Source: Novosphingobium sp. PC22D (GTDB taxonomy: Bacteria; Pseudomonadota; Alphaproteobacteria; Sphingomonadales; Sphingomonadaceae). Taken from it: a stretch of 64,000 nucleotides of DNA. Of this stretch, positions 16,805 through 25,468 are shown piece after piece (the first letter of the stretch is position 1; every line of letters begins with the position of its first letter). The stretch is from the NCBI RefSeq assembly GCF_002556635.1, contig NZ_MWMO01000002.1, forward strand, positions 310,001-374,000, read 5' to 3'. The notes below the pieces were generated by a model that had not been told where the DNA came from, made no database searches, and saw nothing but the letters and a program-made list of their open reading frames with translations. A program made the translations under genes and the position numbers.

Positions 16805-17470
16805 ATGGACCTCGTGATCCGCACGACCGCCGAACTCGCTGCGGTCACGACGATCCTGCTGCTGATCCTCGCCACGCCGCTCGCCTGGTGGCTCGCCCGC
16901 GCGCGGCACTGGAGCAAGGAAGTGGTCGGCGCGCTGGTCTCGCTGCCGCTCATCCTGCCGCCCACCGTGATCGGTTTTTACGTCCTCGTCGCGCTAGGGC
17001 CGGAAAGCCCGCTGATGGCGCCGCTGCATCCCTTCGGCATCCGCACCCTCGCCTTCACTTTCGAAGGCCTGGTGATCGGTTCGCTGTTCTATTCGCTGCC
17101 CTTCGCGGTCCAGCCGCTGCGCACCGCCTTCGAACTGATCGGCGACCGCCCGCTCGAAGTGGCCGCGACGATGGGCGCCGGGCCGCTCGATCGCTTCGTG
17201 ACGGTGGCTATGCCGCTCGCCCGGCGCGGCTTCCTCTCGGCGGCGATCCTCGTCTTCGCGCATACCGTGGGCGAGTTCGGCGTGGTGCTGATGATCGGCG
17301 GCGCGATTCCCGGCGAGACCGAAGTGCTCTCGACCCGCATCTACCAGCTCGTCGAGAGCCTCGACTTCGCCGCCGCGCATCGCATCGCCGGCGGGCTCGT
17401 CGTCTTCGCCTTCGTCACCCTGCTGCTGCTGCTGCTTGTCGAACGGCGCTGGTCGGTGATCGAGCGATGA
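16805..17470 (+). CDS. modB: Molybdate ABC transporter permease
   Basis: A 221-residue inner-membrane permease with five or six hydrophobic segments, starting with a helix at about residues 9-30 (LAAVTTILLLILATPLAWWLA). The cytoplasmic EAA loop reads EVAATMGAGPLDRFVTVAMPLA, quoted in part as EVAATMGAGP, and couples to ModC. GEFGVVLMIGGAIPGETEV and ALVSLPLILPPTVIGFY are typical of ModB. Its stop codon overlaps the modC start (ATGA), indicating translational coupling. Confidence 0.95.
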   Translation: MDLVIRTTAELAAVTTILLLILATPLAWWLARARHWSKEVVGALVSLPLILPPTVIGFYVLVALGPESPLMAPLHPFGIRTLAFTFEGLVIGSLFYSLPFAVQPLRTAFELIGDRPLEVAATMGAGPLDRFVTVAMPLARRGFLSAAILVFAHTVGEFGVVLMIGGAIPGETEVLSTRIYQLVESLDFAAAHRIAGGLVVFAFVTLLLLLLVERRWSVIER

Positions 17471-18132
17471 ACCTCGCGATCTCGCTCCACGGCCCGGTCA
17501 GCCGCGACTTCGCCATCGACGTCGATCTCGCGCTGCCGCTGACGGGCGTGACCTGCCTGCTCGGCCCCTCGGGCTCGGGCAAGACGACGATCCTGCGCGC
17601 GCTCGCGGGGCTCGAGCGACGGCATGGCACGATCCGGTTCGGCGACGAGGTCTGGCAGGATCAGCGCCATTTCGTTCCGGCGCACCGGCGCCGCGTCGGC
17701 TACGTCTTCCAGGGTGCCGGCCTGCTCCCGCACCTCAGCGTCGCGCGCAACCTCGACTATGCCGAAAAGCGCGCGGTCGAAGGGCCATTCGCGCGCGAGG
17801 CAATCGTCGAGGCCATGGGCGTGGGTCCGCTGCTCGAACGCATGCCCGGGCGTCTTTCGGGCGGCGAAACGCAGCGCGCCGCGCTTGCCCGCGCGCTGCT
17901 CTCGCAGCCGCGCCTGCTGTTGATGGACGAGCCGCTCTCGGCGCTCGACGGGGCCGCACGTGCCGGCCTGATCGACGAATTCGCGCGGACCTTCGCCGAG
18001 ATCCCGATCCCGGTCGTCTACGTCACGCACGACGAGACAGAAGCCGAAAGGCTCGCCTCGCGCTGCGTGCGGCTGCGCGGTGGCCGGGTCGAAAGCGCAG
18101 ATCCGGCGCTGAAAGTCGTCAGTTCTTCTTGA
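17467..18132 (+). CDS. modC: Molybdate ABC transporter ATP-binding protein, short form
   Basis: A 221-residue ABC ATPase. Walker A is GPSGSGKTT (about residues 33-41), the Q-loop lies in YVFQGAGLL, the signature is RLSGGETQRAALARAL, Walker B is LLLMDEPLSALDG and the switch His is in VTHDETEA. Many ModC proteins (E. coli, about 350 residues) carry a C-terminal molybdate-binding TOBE domain; this one stops after the ATPase and so lacks that site. Its last 14 bases overlap the convergent wall-hydrolase gene. Confidence 0.93.
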   Translation: MNLAISLHGPVSRDFAIDVDLALPLTGVTCLLGPSGSGKTTILRALAGLERRHGTIRFGDEVWQDQRHFVPAHRRRVGYVFQGAGLLPHLSVARNLDYAEKRAVEGPFAREAIVEAMGVGPLLERMPGRLSGGETQRAALARALLSQPRLLLMDEPLSALDGAARAGLIDEFARTFAEIPIPVVYVTHDETEAERLASRCVRLRGGRVESADPALKVVSSS

Positions 18133-19357
18133 AGCGGATTCCCGCGAGCACGTCCGGCACCTGCGACGTCACGTCGAGGCAGGCGTTCGGGTCCTTGTTG
18201 GGAAAGCGCTGGCAGTCGAACTTGAGCGTGGGCCTCGCGCCGGCCCCGTCGCGCGCATACTCGAACACCATCATCGAGCGGCTGCCTTGCGAGATCGGGT
18301 ATTCGCCGGGGATGTCATCCTCGTTCGCCCAGGCGTTGACGCGGCACGGGCCGGGTTCGTCGCAGAGCGCCAGCGCGGCGTTCACGACCTTGGCCGCCGC
18401 GATGCCCGAAGGCGCGAGCAGCCCGAAAGAGTGGCCGTCGCGTCCCACCAGCTTGAGCTTGTTGCCGTAGAGCGGGACCTCGCCCATTCGCGCGGGGAGC
18501 TTGGCGGGGGGCTGCGGCAGCCCGAGGATCTTCGGCGCGCCCATGTCGACCGGCGCCGGATCGTCCGCGTCGCCGCCGGGCATCGCCCCGAGCAAGACCC
18601 GCGCGGCCTGCTCGTTGCCGCGATAGACGCGGCTGAATGCCTTGGGCCCGCCCCAGGTGCCCGGCCAGCCGAAGAACAGGTGCGTGCCGACCCGCGCCAG
18701 CTTGCGCAGTTCGGGGCTCCAGTAGGGATAGACCCAGTCGGTGTGGTAGTGCGTCGCCAGGCCCACGCTGTCGTCGACGCTTCCCGACAGCGCGCTGTCG
18801 GCGACCTCGCGGGCACGGCGCCATGCCGCGTCGGACATCTTGCGGCCGAGCGATCCGTCGCAGGTGAACGTGAACTGACAGCCCGTCCTACGCTCGGAGC
18901 CCTGATAGACGACCCCGCAGATTGTCGATGGAAAGGCGGGATGGCGCACGCGGTTGAGCACGACTTGCGCCACGGCCGCCTCGCCGGTGGTGTCGTCGCC
19001 CGCTTCGTAGAGCACGGCGGTCGCGAGGCAGGCAAGCGCGCGCGCGCGGTCCTGATCGCTGCCCTTGAACACGAACGGGCGTGCTGCCGCGTCGATCCTC
19101 GGGGCGAACGGTACCGCCTCGTTGCGCTGCCGCGCGTCGGGCGGCGCGAGCGTGGTCTTGGCGGCCTCGCCGTGCGCTTCGATATCCTCGGGCCGCGCCG
19201 GCAAGGCGGGAACGTCCGCACCATGCGCCTCGGCTTCGGTCGGCCGGTTATCCTCGCGACGGACCACTGACCAGGCGATGATCAGCAGCAGGACGCAAAG
19301 CAGAAGCGCCAGGCCACCAACCACGTAGAGCGGATTTCGCTGTGCTGGCATTGGCAT
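18119..19357 (-). CDS. SleB-type cell wall hydrolase, membrane-anchored
   Basis: A 412-residue protein. After the ATG at 19357 comes a short polar stretch and one membrane segment (about residues 10-30, YVVGGLALLLCVLLLIIAWS), then an Ala/Pro/Glu-rich linker. A Hydrolase_2 (SleB) domain lies at about 105-225: LACLATAVLYEAGDDTTGEA, AQVVLNRVRHPAFPSTICGVVYQG, CQFTFTCDGS, THYHTDWVYPYW and TGTHLF-like VGTHLFFGW. The catalytic Glu should be the one in LYEAG. The last 150 residues are unassigned. It likely cleaves peptidoglycan in the periplasm. An upstream extension to 19561 is open but lacks domain character. Confidence 0.87.
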   Translation of the reverse strand: MPMPAQRNPLYVVGGLALLLCVLLLIIAWSVVRREDNRPTEAEAHGADVPALPARPEDIEAHGEAAKTTLAPPDARQRNEAVPFAPRIDAAARPFVFKGSDQDRARALACLATAVLYEAGDDTTGEAAVAQVVLNRVRHPAFPSTICGVVYQGSERRTGCQFTFTCDGSLGRKMSDAAWRRAREVADSALSGSVDDSVGLATHYHTDWVYPYWSPELRKLARVGTHLFFGWPGTWGGPKAFSRVYRGNEQAARVLLGAMPGGDADDPAPVDMGAPKILGLPQPPAKLPARMGEVPLYGNKLKLVGRDGHSFGLLAPSGIAAAKVVNAALALCDEPGPCRVNAWANEDDIPGEYPISQGSRSMMVFEYARDGAGARPTLKFDCQRFPNKDPNACLDVTSQVPDVLAGIRFKKN

Positions 19358-19469
19358 GGTCGTCAGATCGTGTCTCCATCGCGAGCGGCGCGATTTTTCG
19401 CGCTTCCGTATTGCCCCCGCGAGAATCGCGAAACGCCTCTTGCGCGCAAAAGGTCCCGATGCAAGCCGG

Positions 19470-20438
19470 TCAGGCTCGGGTGAGCGAGACCGGCGATGAC
19501 TGACAGGGCCGGCGCATGAGTGCATCGACATGCGCAGCCGCGCTGGCGGCGAGCGCCGCAAGGTCGTAGCCGCCCTCCAGCAGCGAGATCACCCGCGCCC
19601 GTGCATGGCGATCGGCCACCCCAGCCAGCTCCGCCGTAACCCAGTGAAAATCCGCCTCGTCGAGCCGGAGCTGGGCGAGCGGGTCCGCCCGATGCGCGTC
19701 GAAGCCCGCCGAGATGATCACGAGTTCGGGTGCGAAATCGTCGAGCGCGGGGATCAGCACTTCGCGCCAGGCATCTCGGAACGCGCGGCCGCCCGCGCCG
19801 GGATCGAGCGGCGCGTTGACGATGTTGCCCGCGCGCCCGCGTTCGTGACCCGCCCCCGTTCCCGGATAGCACGGCGACTGGTGGCTCGACACGAACAGCA
19901 GGTCGGGATCGTCCCAGAAGGCGTCCTGCGTGCCGTTGCCGTGGTGGACATCGAAATCGGCGACCGCGATTCTTTTGAGCCCCCAGCGTCGCCGCGCGTG
20001 GTGCGCGGCGACGGCGACGTTGTTGAACAGGCAAAAGCCCATCGCTCTTGCCGGTTCGGCGTGATGGCCCGGCGGCCGCACCGCGACGAACGCGGCGTCG
20101 GCCTCGCCGTCCATCACCAGGTCGACGGCGAGAATGCCGCCTCCCGCCGCGCGCAAGGCGGCCTCGACGCTGCCGGGGCTGACGATCGTGTCGGCATCAA
20201 GCGCGCCCAGATCGCCGCGCTCTATCTCGAGCGCGAGAATAGCGTCCACATAGGAGCCGTCATGCACGGCGGTGAGGTGCTCCACCTCGGCACGCGGCGC
20301 CTCGTGACGCGCGAGCCCCTCGAAGCGCGGGTCGTCGAGCGCGGCGAGGACGGCGCGCAGCCGGTCCGCGCGCTCGGGATGGCCGGCGCCGGTATCATGT
20401 TCCAGGCAGGCCGGGTGGCTGATCAGGGCGACGGTCAA
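19470..20438 (-). CDS. Histone deacetylase/acetylpolyamine amidohydrolase family protein
   Basis: A 322-residue zinc-dependent deacetylase. Family blocks are CLEHDTGAGHPERADRLRAV, VRPPGHHAEPARAMGFCLFNN, the metal-binding VADFDVHHGNGTQDAF, SSHQSPCYPGTGAGHERG, ISAGFDAHRADPL and SLLEGGYDL. The His pair in PGHH and the Asp/His/Asp metal ligands are all present, so it should be active. Bacterial members deacetylate polyamines, acetoin-related substrates or unknown amides. The preferred start is TTG at 20438 with GGAGAGG about 5 bases upstream; the longer frame to 20813 has no added domain. It is divergent from the cytochrome gene. Confidence 0.93.
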   Translation of the reverse strand: MTVALISHPACLEHDTGAGHPERADRLRAVLAALDDPRFEGLARHEAPRAEVEHLTAVHDGSYVDAILALEIERGDLGALDADTIVSPGSVEAALRAAGGGILAVDLVMDGEADAAFVAVRPPGHHAEPARAMGFCLFNNVAVAAHHARRRWGLKRIAVADFDVHHGNGTQDAFWDDPDLLFVSSHQSPCYPGTGAGHERGRAGNIVNAPLDPGAGGRAFRDAWREVLIPALDDFAPELVIISAGFDAHRADPLAQLRLDEADFHWVTAELAGVADRHARARVISLLEGGYDLAALAASAAAHVDALMRRPCQSSPVSLTRA

Positions 20439-20561
20439 GCCGGCCTCTCCATCGTGGCTGAACGCCGCCAATCTAGGTTCGCGTGCGTCGCACCGCAATC
20501 GCCGGCCCCTTCGCAGCGGCGGGTATTGACGGGGCGGCGCCGCCACGGAAAAGATCGCGGC

Positions 20562-20909
20562 ATGAAAGCCATCCCCATCGCCCTGGCGCTCACCCTGGCG
20601 GCTTCGGCGTGCCTCGCGGTCCCTCCAGCCACCTCCTCGGACGCCGCCGCTCCGGCAAGAGGCCTGAGCTTCGCGCAGGCGCATTGCGCGCAGTGCCACG
20701 CGGTGAGGCCGCTCGAGGTCTCCGCCAATCCGGAAGCGCCGCAGTTCGCCGAGATCGTCGACAGACCCGGCCTCACGCGAACGACTCTCGCCGCCTTCCT
20801 GCGCGATTCGCACAACTTTCCCGAGAAGATGGATTTCGACATCGATCCGGAGGAGATCGACGCGCTGTCAGCCTACATGCTGACCCTGCGCGACGAAGAG
20901 AAACGATAG
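20562..20909 (+). CDS. Small exported c-type cytochrome
   Basis: A 115-residue protein with a signal peptide (about 1-22) and one haem-binding CAQCH at residues 42-46. The axial Met is probably in the segment FPEKMDFDIDPEEIDALSAYM, whose NFPEKMDF pattern suits a class I cytochrome c. It is a periplasmic electron carrier or oxidase/dehydrogenase partner. A Cys at position 17 allows a lipoprotein reading, but the lipobox is imperfect. It stands alone between the deacetylase and the efflux operon. Confidence 0.85.
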   Translation: MKAIPIALALTLAASACLAVPPATSSDAAAPARGLSFAQAHCAQCHAVRPLEVSANPEAPQFAEIVDRPGLTRTTLAAFLRDSHNFPEKMDFDIDPEEIDALSAYMLTLRDEEKR

Positions 20910-21045
20910 CCGATATCTCATAGGTAAGGATTCGTAGCGGCTCTGTCCCGGACTGCCGCCCAAAACGCCGCGAAGCGCCAATGATCACTTGCAGTTCACA
21001 GTAATTGGCTCAATAGGCGCGGCAAATCCTATCAAGGCAAACGGC

Positions 21046-22254
21046 TTGCCCGCAACCAAACTCGCTTTCCCCTCCGGTGGCAGGATCGCCGCGCTTCTCG
21101 TCGGCGCGCCGGCCGCCCTCCTGCTGGCGGCCTGCGGCGGCTCGCAGCAAGGCGCGGGCGATCGGACTCCACCGCAAGTCGGATATGTGGTCGTGACGCC
21201 GCAAGCCGTTCCCATGCCGGTGCAGCTTGAAGGCCGCACGGTCGCGTACGAGACCAGCGAAGTGCGCCCGCAAGTCAGCGGCGTCATTCGCAAGCGGCTG
21301 TTCGACGAGGGCGGCTATGTCCGCGCGGGCCAGCCGCTGTTCGAGATCGACCCGAGCCTCTACCGGGCGGCGGTCAACCAGGCGAAAGCCGATCTCGCCA
21401 GCGCCCGCGCCTCCGCCGAGGCGGCCTCGGCGCTCGCCGAGCGCTATCGGCCGCTGGCCGAGATCGAGGCGATTTCCAAGCAGCAATACACCGACGCGGC
21501 GGCCCAGGCGCGCATCGCCCGCGCCGCCGTCCAGCAGAACGAAGCGGCGCTCGACACCGCCCGGATCAACTTGCGCTTCACAACGGTCCCTGCGCCGATC
21601 AGCGGGCGCATCGGTCGCTCGCTGCTGACGGTGGGCGCGCTCGCGAGCGCGAACCAGGATACACCGCTCGCGATCATCCAGCGCACCGATCCGATCTACG
21701 TCGACATGCAGCAGTCGGCCTCGGACCTCACCGCGCTGCGCCGCCGGCTCGCGCAGGGCGGGATCGTCGACGGCGGCAGCGAAGTGCGCCTCAAGCTGGA
21801 CGATGGCAGCGACTACGCGCTGCCCGGTACGGTGCAGTTTTCCGAAGTGACGGTGAACGAAGAGACCGGCACGGTCACGCTGCGCGCCCGCTTCCCCAAT
21901 CCCGACGGCTTGCTGCTGCCCGGCATGTTCGTCACCGCGCAGTTCGACCAGGCGATCGACAAGACCGCCTACCTTGTGCCCCAGGGCGCCGTTCAGCACG
22001 ATTTCGACGGAACGACCTACGTCATGCTCGTCGGCAAGGACGACAAGGCGCAGATGCGCAAGGTCCGGACCGCGCGGACGCGGGGCCGGTTCTGGGTCGT
22101 CACCGCCGGGCTCGCGCCGGGCGACAAGGTCATCCTGCAAGGGCTCAACGGCCTGAAGCAGGGCGCCGGCATCCGCCCGGTCCCCGCCGACACGCCGCAA
22201 AAAGTCGCGCCGCCGGCGAAGGGAACGGCCGGAGCCGCCGCCAAGGCGGGCTGA
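21046..22254 (+). CDS. RND efflux membrane fusion protein (AcrA/MexA type)
   Basis: Periplasmic adaptor lipoprotein of a tripartite efflux pump. The lipobox is LLLAACGG. Hairpin and lipoyl halves are visible in VRPQVSGVIRKRLFDEGGYVRAGQPLF and VPAPISGRIGRSLLTVGAL, with an Ala-rich coiled coil between them (KADLASARASAEAASALAERY). The beta-barrel and membrane-proximal parts follow (TYVMLVGKDDKAQMRKV). Starts are uncertain: the frame begins at a TTG at 20989, giving a long n-region without a good ribosome site. I prefer the TTG at 21046, nine bases after AAGG, which gives a 30-residue lipoprotein signal. It is 7 bases before the pump gene. Confidence 0.93.
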   Translation: MPATKLAFPSGGRIAALLVGAPAALLLAACGGSQQGAGDRTPPQVGYVVVTPQAVPMPVQLEGRTVAYETSEVRPQVSGVIRKRLFDEGGYVRAGQPLFEIDPSLYRAAVNQAKADLASARASAEAASALAERYRPLAEIEAISKQQYTDAAAQARIARAAVQQNEAALDTARINLRFTTVPAPISGRIGRSLLTVGALASANQDTPLAIIQRTDPIYVDMQQSASDLTALRRRLAQGGIVDGGSEVRLKLDDGSDYALPGTVQFSEVTVNEETGTVTLRARFPNPDGLLLPGMFVTAQFDQAIDKTAYLVPQGAVQHDFDGTTYVMLVGKDDKAQMRKVRTARTRGRFWVVTAGLAPGDKVILQGLNGLKQGAGIRPVPADTPQKVAPPAKGTAGAAAKAG

Positions 22255-22261
22255 CGACCCG

Positions 22262-25200
22262 ATGTCACGCATATTCATCGACCGGCCGATCTTCGCCTGG
22301 GTCATCGCGATCATCGTCATGCTCGCAGGCACCGGCGCGCTGCTGTCGCTGCCCAACGAGCGATATCCGGACATCGCCCCGACCCAGGTGAACATCCGCG
22401 CGACCTATCCGGGCGCTTCGGCCGAGACGATCGAGAACAGCGTCACCCAGATCCTCGAGCAGCAGCTCACCGGGCTCGACGGCCTGCTCTATTTCAGTTC
22501 GCAGAGCACCAACCGCGGCCGCGTGACCATCACCGCGGTCTTTTCCAAGGGCACCGACCCGGACATTGCCCAGGTCCAGGTCCAGAACGCGATCCAGTCT
22601 TCGATCTCGCGGCTGCCGCAGGCGGTCCAGTCGCAGGGCGTGCGCGTCACCAAGTCGAATCCCGACCAGCTCATGCTGGTCGCGGTCTACGACGAGACCG
22701 ACACCCGCTCGAACGTCGATGTCGCCGACTTCCTGACGTCGAACTTCCAGGACCCGCTCTCGCGCGTGAACGGCGTCGGCGAAGTCAACGTCTACGGGTC
22801 CGAGCACGCGATGCGGATCTGGCTCGACCCGCGCAAGCTGGCCGCGGTCAAGCTCATGCCCGGCGACGTGATCGCCGCGATCCGGGCCCAGAACACCGAG
22901 GTCGCTGCCGGCGAGGTCGGCGGCGTGCCGGCCCCCGCCGACCAGGCGCTCAACGCCACGCTCACCGCGCAGTCGCTGATGCAGACGCCCGAAGAGTTCG
23001 AGGGCATCGTCCTCAAGACGCTCACCGACGGGTCGAGCGTGCGCATCCGCGACGTCGCCCGCGTCGAGATCGGCGCGGCCAGCTATGCCGTGGTCTCGCG
23101 GCTCAACCGGCACCCGGGCGCCGGCATGTCGATCTCGCTCGCGCCGGGCGCGGACGCGCTGCGCACCGCCGAGGCGGTCAAGGCCGAGATGAGCCGCCTG
23201 GCCCGCAACCTGCCCAACGGCCTCGCCTACGAATACGGCAACGATTCCACCGACTTCATCAAGCTCTCGGTCGCCGAGGTCGAGGAAACGCTGATCATCG
23301 CGATCGTGCTCGTCGTGCTCGTGATGTTCGTGTTCCTGCAGAGCTGGCGCGCGACCCTGATCCCCGCCATCGCGGTTCCGGTCGTCCTGCTGGGCACCTT
23401 CGCGATCTTCTATGTCGCCGGCTTCTCGGTGAACACGATGACCCTGTTCGGGCTTGTCCTCGCCATCGGCCTGCTGGTCGACGACGCGATCGTCGTCGTC
23501 GAGAACGTCGAGCGGCTGCTGGAGGAGAATCCCGAGATGTCGCCGCGCGAGGCGACGATCCAGTCGATGAAGGAAATCCAGGTCGCGCTCGTCGCCATCG
23601 CGCTCGTCCTGTCCGCCGTGTTCCTGCCGATGAGCTTCTTCGGCGGCTCGACCGGCGTGATCTACCGGCAATTCTCGCTGACGATCATCTCCGCCATGGT
23701 GCTGTCGGTCTTCGTCGCGCTGATCCTGAGCCCGGCGCTTACCGCGACGATGCTCAAGTCCAGGGTGCAGGAGCGGGAAGCGAAGGGCTTTCTCGAGCGC
23801 CGCCTGCCGATGCTGGCGACGTGGTCCGAACGATCGCGCGGCGCCTTCAACGACGCCTTCGATCGCATCAGCGAGCGCTATGTCCGTTGCATCGACGCCA
23901 TCGTCGCGCGCAAGTGGCTGTTCCTGGGGATCTACGTCATCATCATCGGCGTGCTCGTGCTGCTGTTCGTACGGCTGCCCAACGGCTTCCTGCCCAACGA
24001 GGACCAGGGCCTCGTCATCGTGCAATACCGCATGCCGCCCGGGACCACGCTCGAGCAGACCAGCAAGGTGCAGCGCACGGTCGAGCGCTATTTCTACGAG
24101 CACGAGGGCGCGAACCTCGAGACGATGTTCACCCTGGCGGGCGGTGGCTTCGGCGCGAGCGGCCAGAACACTGGGCAGGCCTTCATCCGCCTCAAGGACT
24201 GGGAGGAGCGGCCCGGAGAAGAGAACAGCGCGCAGGCGATCGCCGATCGCGCGATGGCGGCTTTCTCGAACCTGCGCGACGCGCAAGTCTACGCGCTCGT
24301 GCCCGGCGCGGTCCGGGGCCTCGGCAATTCGGCCGGGTTCACGATGCAGTTGCAGAACGTCGGCGCCCTCAGCCGCGCCGACTTCATTGATGCGCGCGAC
24401 GAGTTGCTCGCCAAGGCCAACGCCGACCCGGACCTGCAAGGCGTGCGCCTGAGCGACCTGCCCGATGTCTCGACGCTCAAGATCGACATCGATGCGCAGA
24501 GATTGCAGGCCTATGGTCTGTCGGTCAGCGACGTGAACACCACGCTTTCGACCGCCTGGGGCGGCAGCTACGTCAACGATTTCCTCGACAAGGGCCGGAT
24601 CAAGCAGGTCTACGTGCAGGGCGATGCCCGCTACCGCGCGGCGCCCGACGACATCAAAAAGTGGTACGTGCGCGGCAATGACGGCGAGATGACGCCATTT
24701 TCCGCCTTTTCCAGCCAGGCCTGGTCCACCGTTCCGAGCTCGACCTCGCGGTTCAACGGCATCTCGGCGTTCGAGATCTCCGGGCAAGCCAGCACCGGCG
24801 TAAGCTCGGGCACCGCGATGGACCGGATCGCCGCGCTCGCGCGCGAGATTCCGGGCGCCGGCGTCGCGTGGTCGGGCTCGTCCTACGAGCAGCAGGTCTC
24901 GTCGAACCAGGCGCCGATGCTCTACGCGCTCTCGATCCTGGTCGTGTTCCTGTGCCTCGCGGCGCTCTACGAAAGCTGGACGATCCCGGTGGCGGTGCTG
25001 ATGGTGATCCCGCTCGGACTGGTCGGCGCGATCGTCGCGGTCACCTTGCGCGGGCTCGAGAGCGACGTCTACCTCCAGATCGGCCTGCTGACGACGATGG
25101 GCCTCGCCGCCAAGAACGCGATCCTGATGATCGAGTTCGCCGAGCAGGCGGAAAAGCAGGGCAAGCGCGTGATCGAGGCCGCGCTGGAGGCGGCGCGCAT

Positions 25201-25468
25201 CCGTCTGCGCCCGATCCTGATGACGAGCTTCGCGTTCATCTTCGGCACGCTGCCGCTTGCCCTTGCCACCGGCGCAGGTGCCAACAGCCGCCTCGCGATC
25301 GGCACCGCGGTCGTCGGCGGCATGCTCACCGCGACGCTCCTGGCGATCTTCTACATTCCGCTGTTCTTCGTCATCGTCCGGCGCGGCGTGCGCGACGGAC
25401 TCAAGGCGGTGCGCGAGCACATGCACCCGGACGACACCCCCCACGCCCCTTCGGGAGCCTCGGCGTGA
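22262..25468 (+). CDS. RND multidrug efflux transporter (AcrB/MexB, HAE1 family)
   Basis: A 1068-residue proton-driven inner-membrane pump of standard length. It starts with MSRIFIDRPIFAWVIAI, has 12 predicted membrane helices and two large periplasmic loops. The proton-relay Asp pair is present in AIGLLVDDAIVVVENVER and the Lys of TM10 in GLAAKNAILMIEFAEQAEKQ. YESWTIPVAVLMVIPLGLVG is typical of the second half. It forms the trimeric pump with the fusion protein upstream and the outer-membrane channel downstream, whose start overlaps its stop by 4 bases. Drug, dye, bile or solvent export is probable; the substrate cannot be read from sequence. Confidence 0.97.
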   Translation: MSRIFIDRPIFAWVIAIIVMLAGTGALLSLPNERYPDIAPTQVNIRATYPGASAETIENSVTQILEQQLTGLDGLLYFSSQSTNRGRVTITAVFSKGTDPDIAQVQVQNAIQSSISRLPQAVQSQGVRVTKSNPDQLMLVAVYDETDTRSNVDVADFLTSNFQDPLSRVNGVGEVNVYGSEHAMRIWLDPRKLAAVKLMPGDVIAAIRAQNTEVAAGEVGGVPAPADQALNATLTAQSLMQTPEEFEGIVLKTLTDGSSVRIRDVARVEIGAASYAVVSRLNRHPGAGMSISLAPGADALRTAEAVKAEMSRLARNLPNGLAYEYGNDSTDFIKLSVAEVEETLIIAIVLVVLVMFVFLQSWRATLIPAIAVPVVLLGTFAIFYVAGFSVNTMTLFGLVLAIGLLVDDAIVVVENVERLLEENPEMSPREATIQSMKEIQVALVAIALVLSAVFLPMSFFGGSTGVIYRQFSLTIISAMVLSVFVALILSPALTATMLKSRVQEREAKGFLERRLPMLATWSERSRGAFNDAFDRISERYVRCIDAIVARKWLFLGIYVIIIGVLVLLFVRLPNGFLPNEDQGLVIVQYRMPPGTTLEQTSKVQRTVERYFYEHEGANLETMFTLAGGGFGASGQNTGQAFIRLKDWEERPGEENSAQAIADRAMAAFSNLRDAQVYALVPGAVRGLGNSAGFTMQLQNVGALSRADFIDARDELLAKANADPDLQGVRLSDLPDVSTLKIDIDAQRLQAYGLSVSDVNTTLSTAWGGSYVNDFLDKGRIKQVYVQGDARYRAAPDDIKKWYVRGNDGEMTPFSAFSSQAWSTVPSSTSRFNGISAFEISGQASTGVSSGTAMDRIAALAREIPGAGVAWSGSSYEQQVSSNQAPMLYALSILVVFLCLAALYESWTIPVAVLMVIPLGLVGAIVAVTLRGLESDVYLQIGLLTTMGLAAKNAILMIEFAEQAEKQGKRVIEAALEAARIRLRPILMTSFAFIFGTLPLALATGAGANSRLAIGTAVVGGMLTATLLAIFYIPLFFVIVRRGVRDGLKAVREHMHPDDTPHAPSGASA

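Noticed and set aside
22265..25444. Very long minus-strand open frame opposite the RND pump gene
   Set aside because: It mirrors the pump gene codon for codon, has an Arg/Asp/His-rich composition and no domain. In GC-rich DNA such antisense frames are expected.
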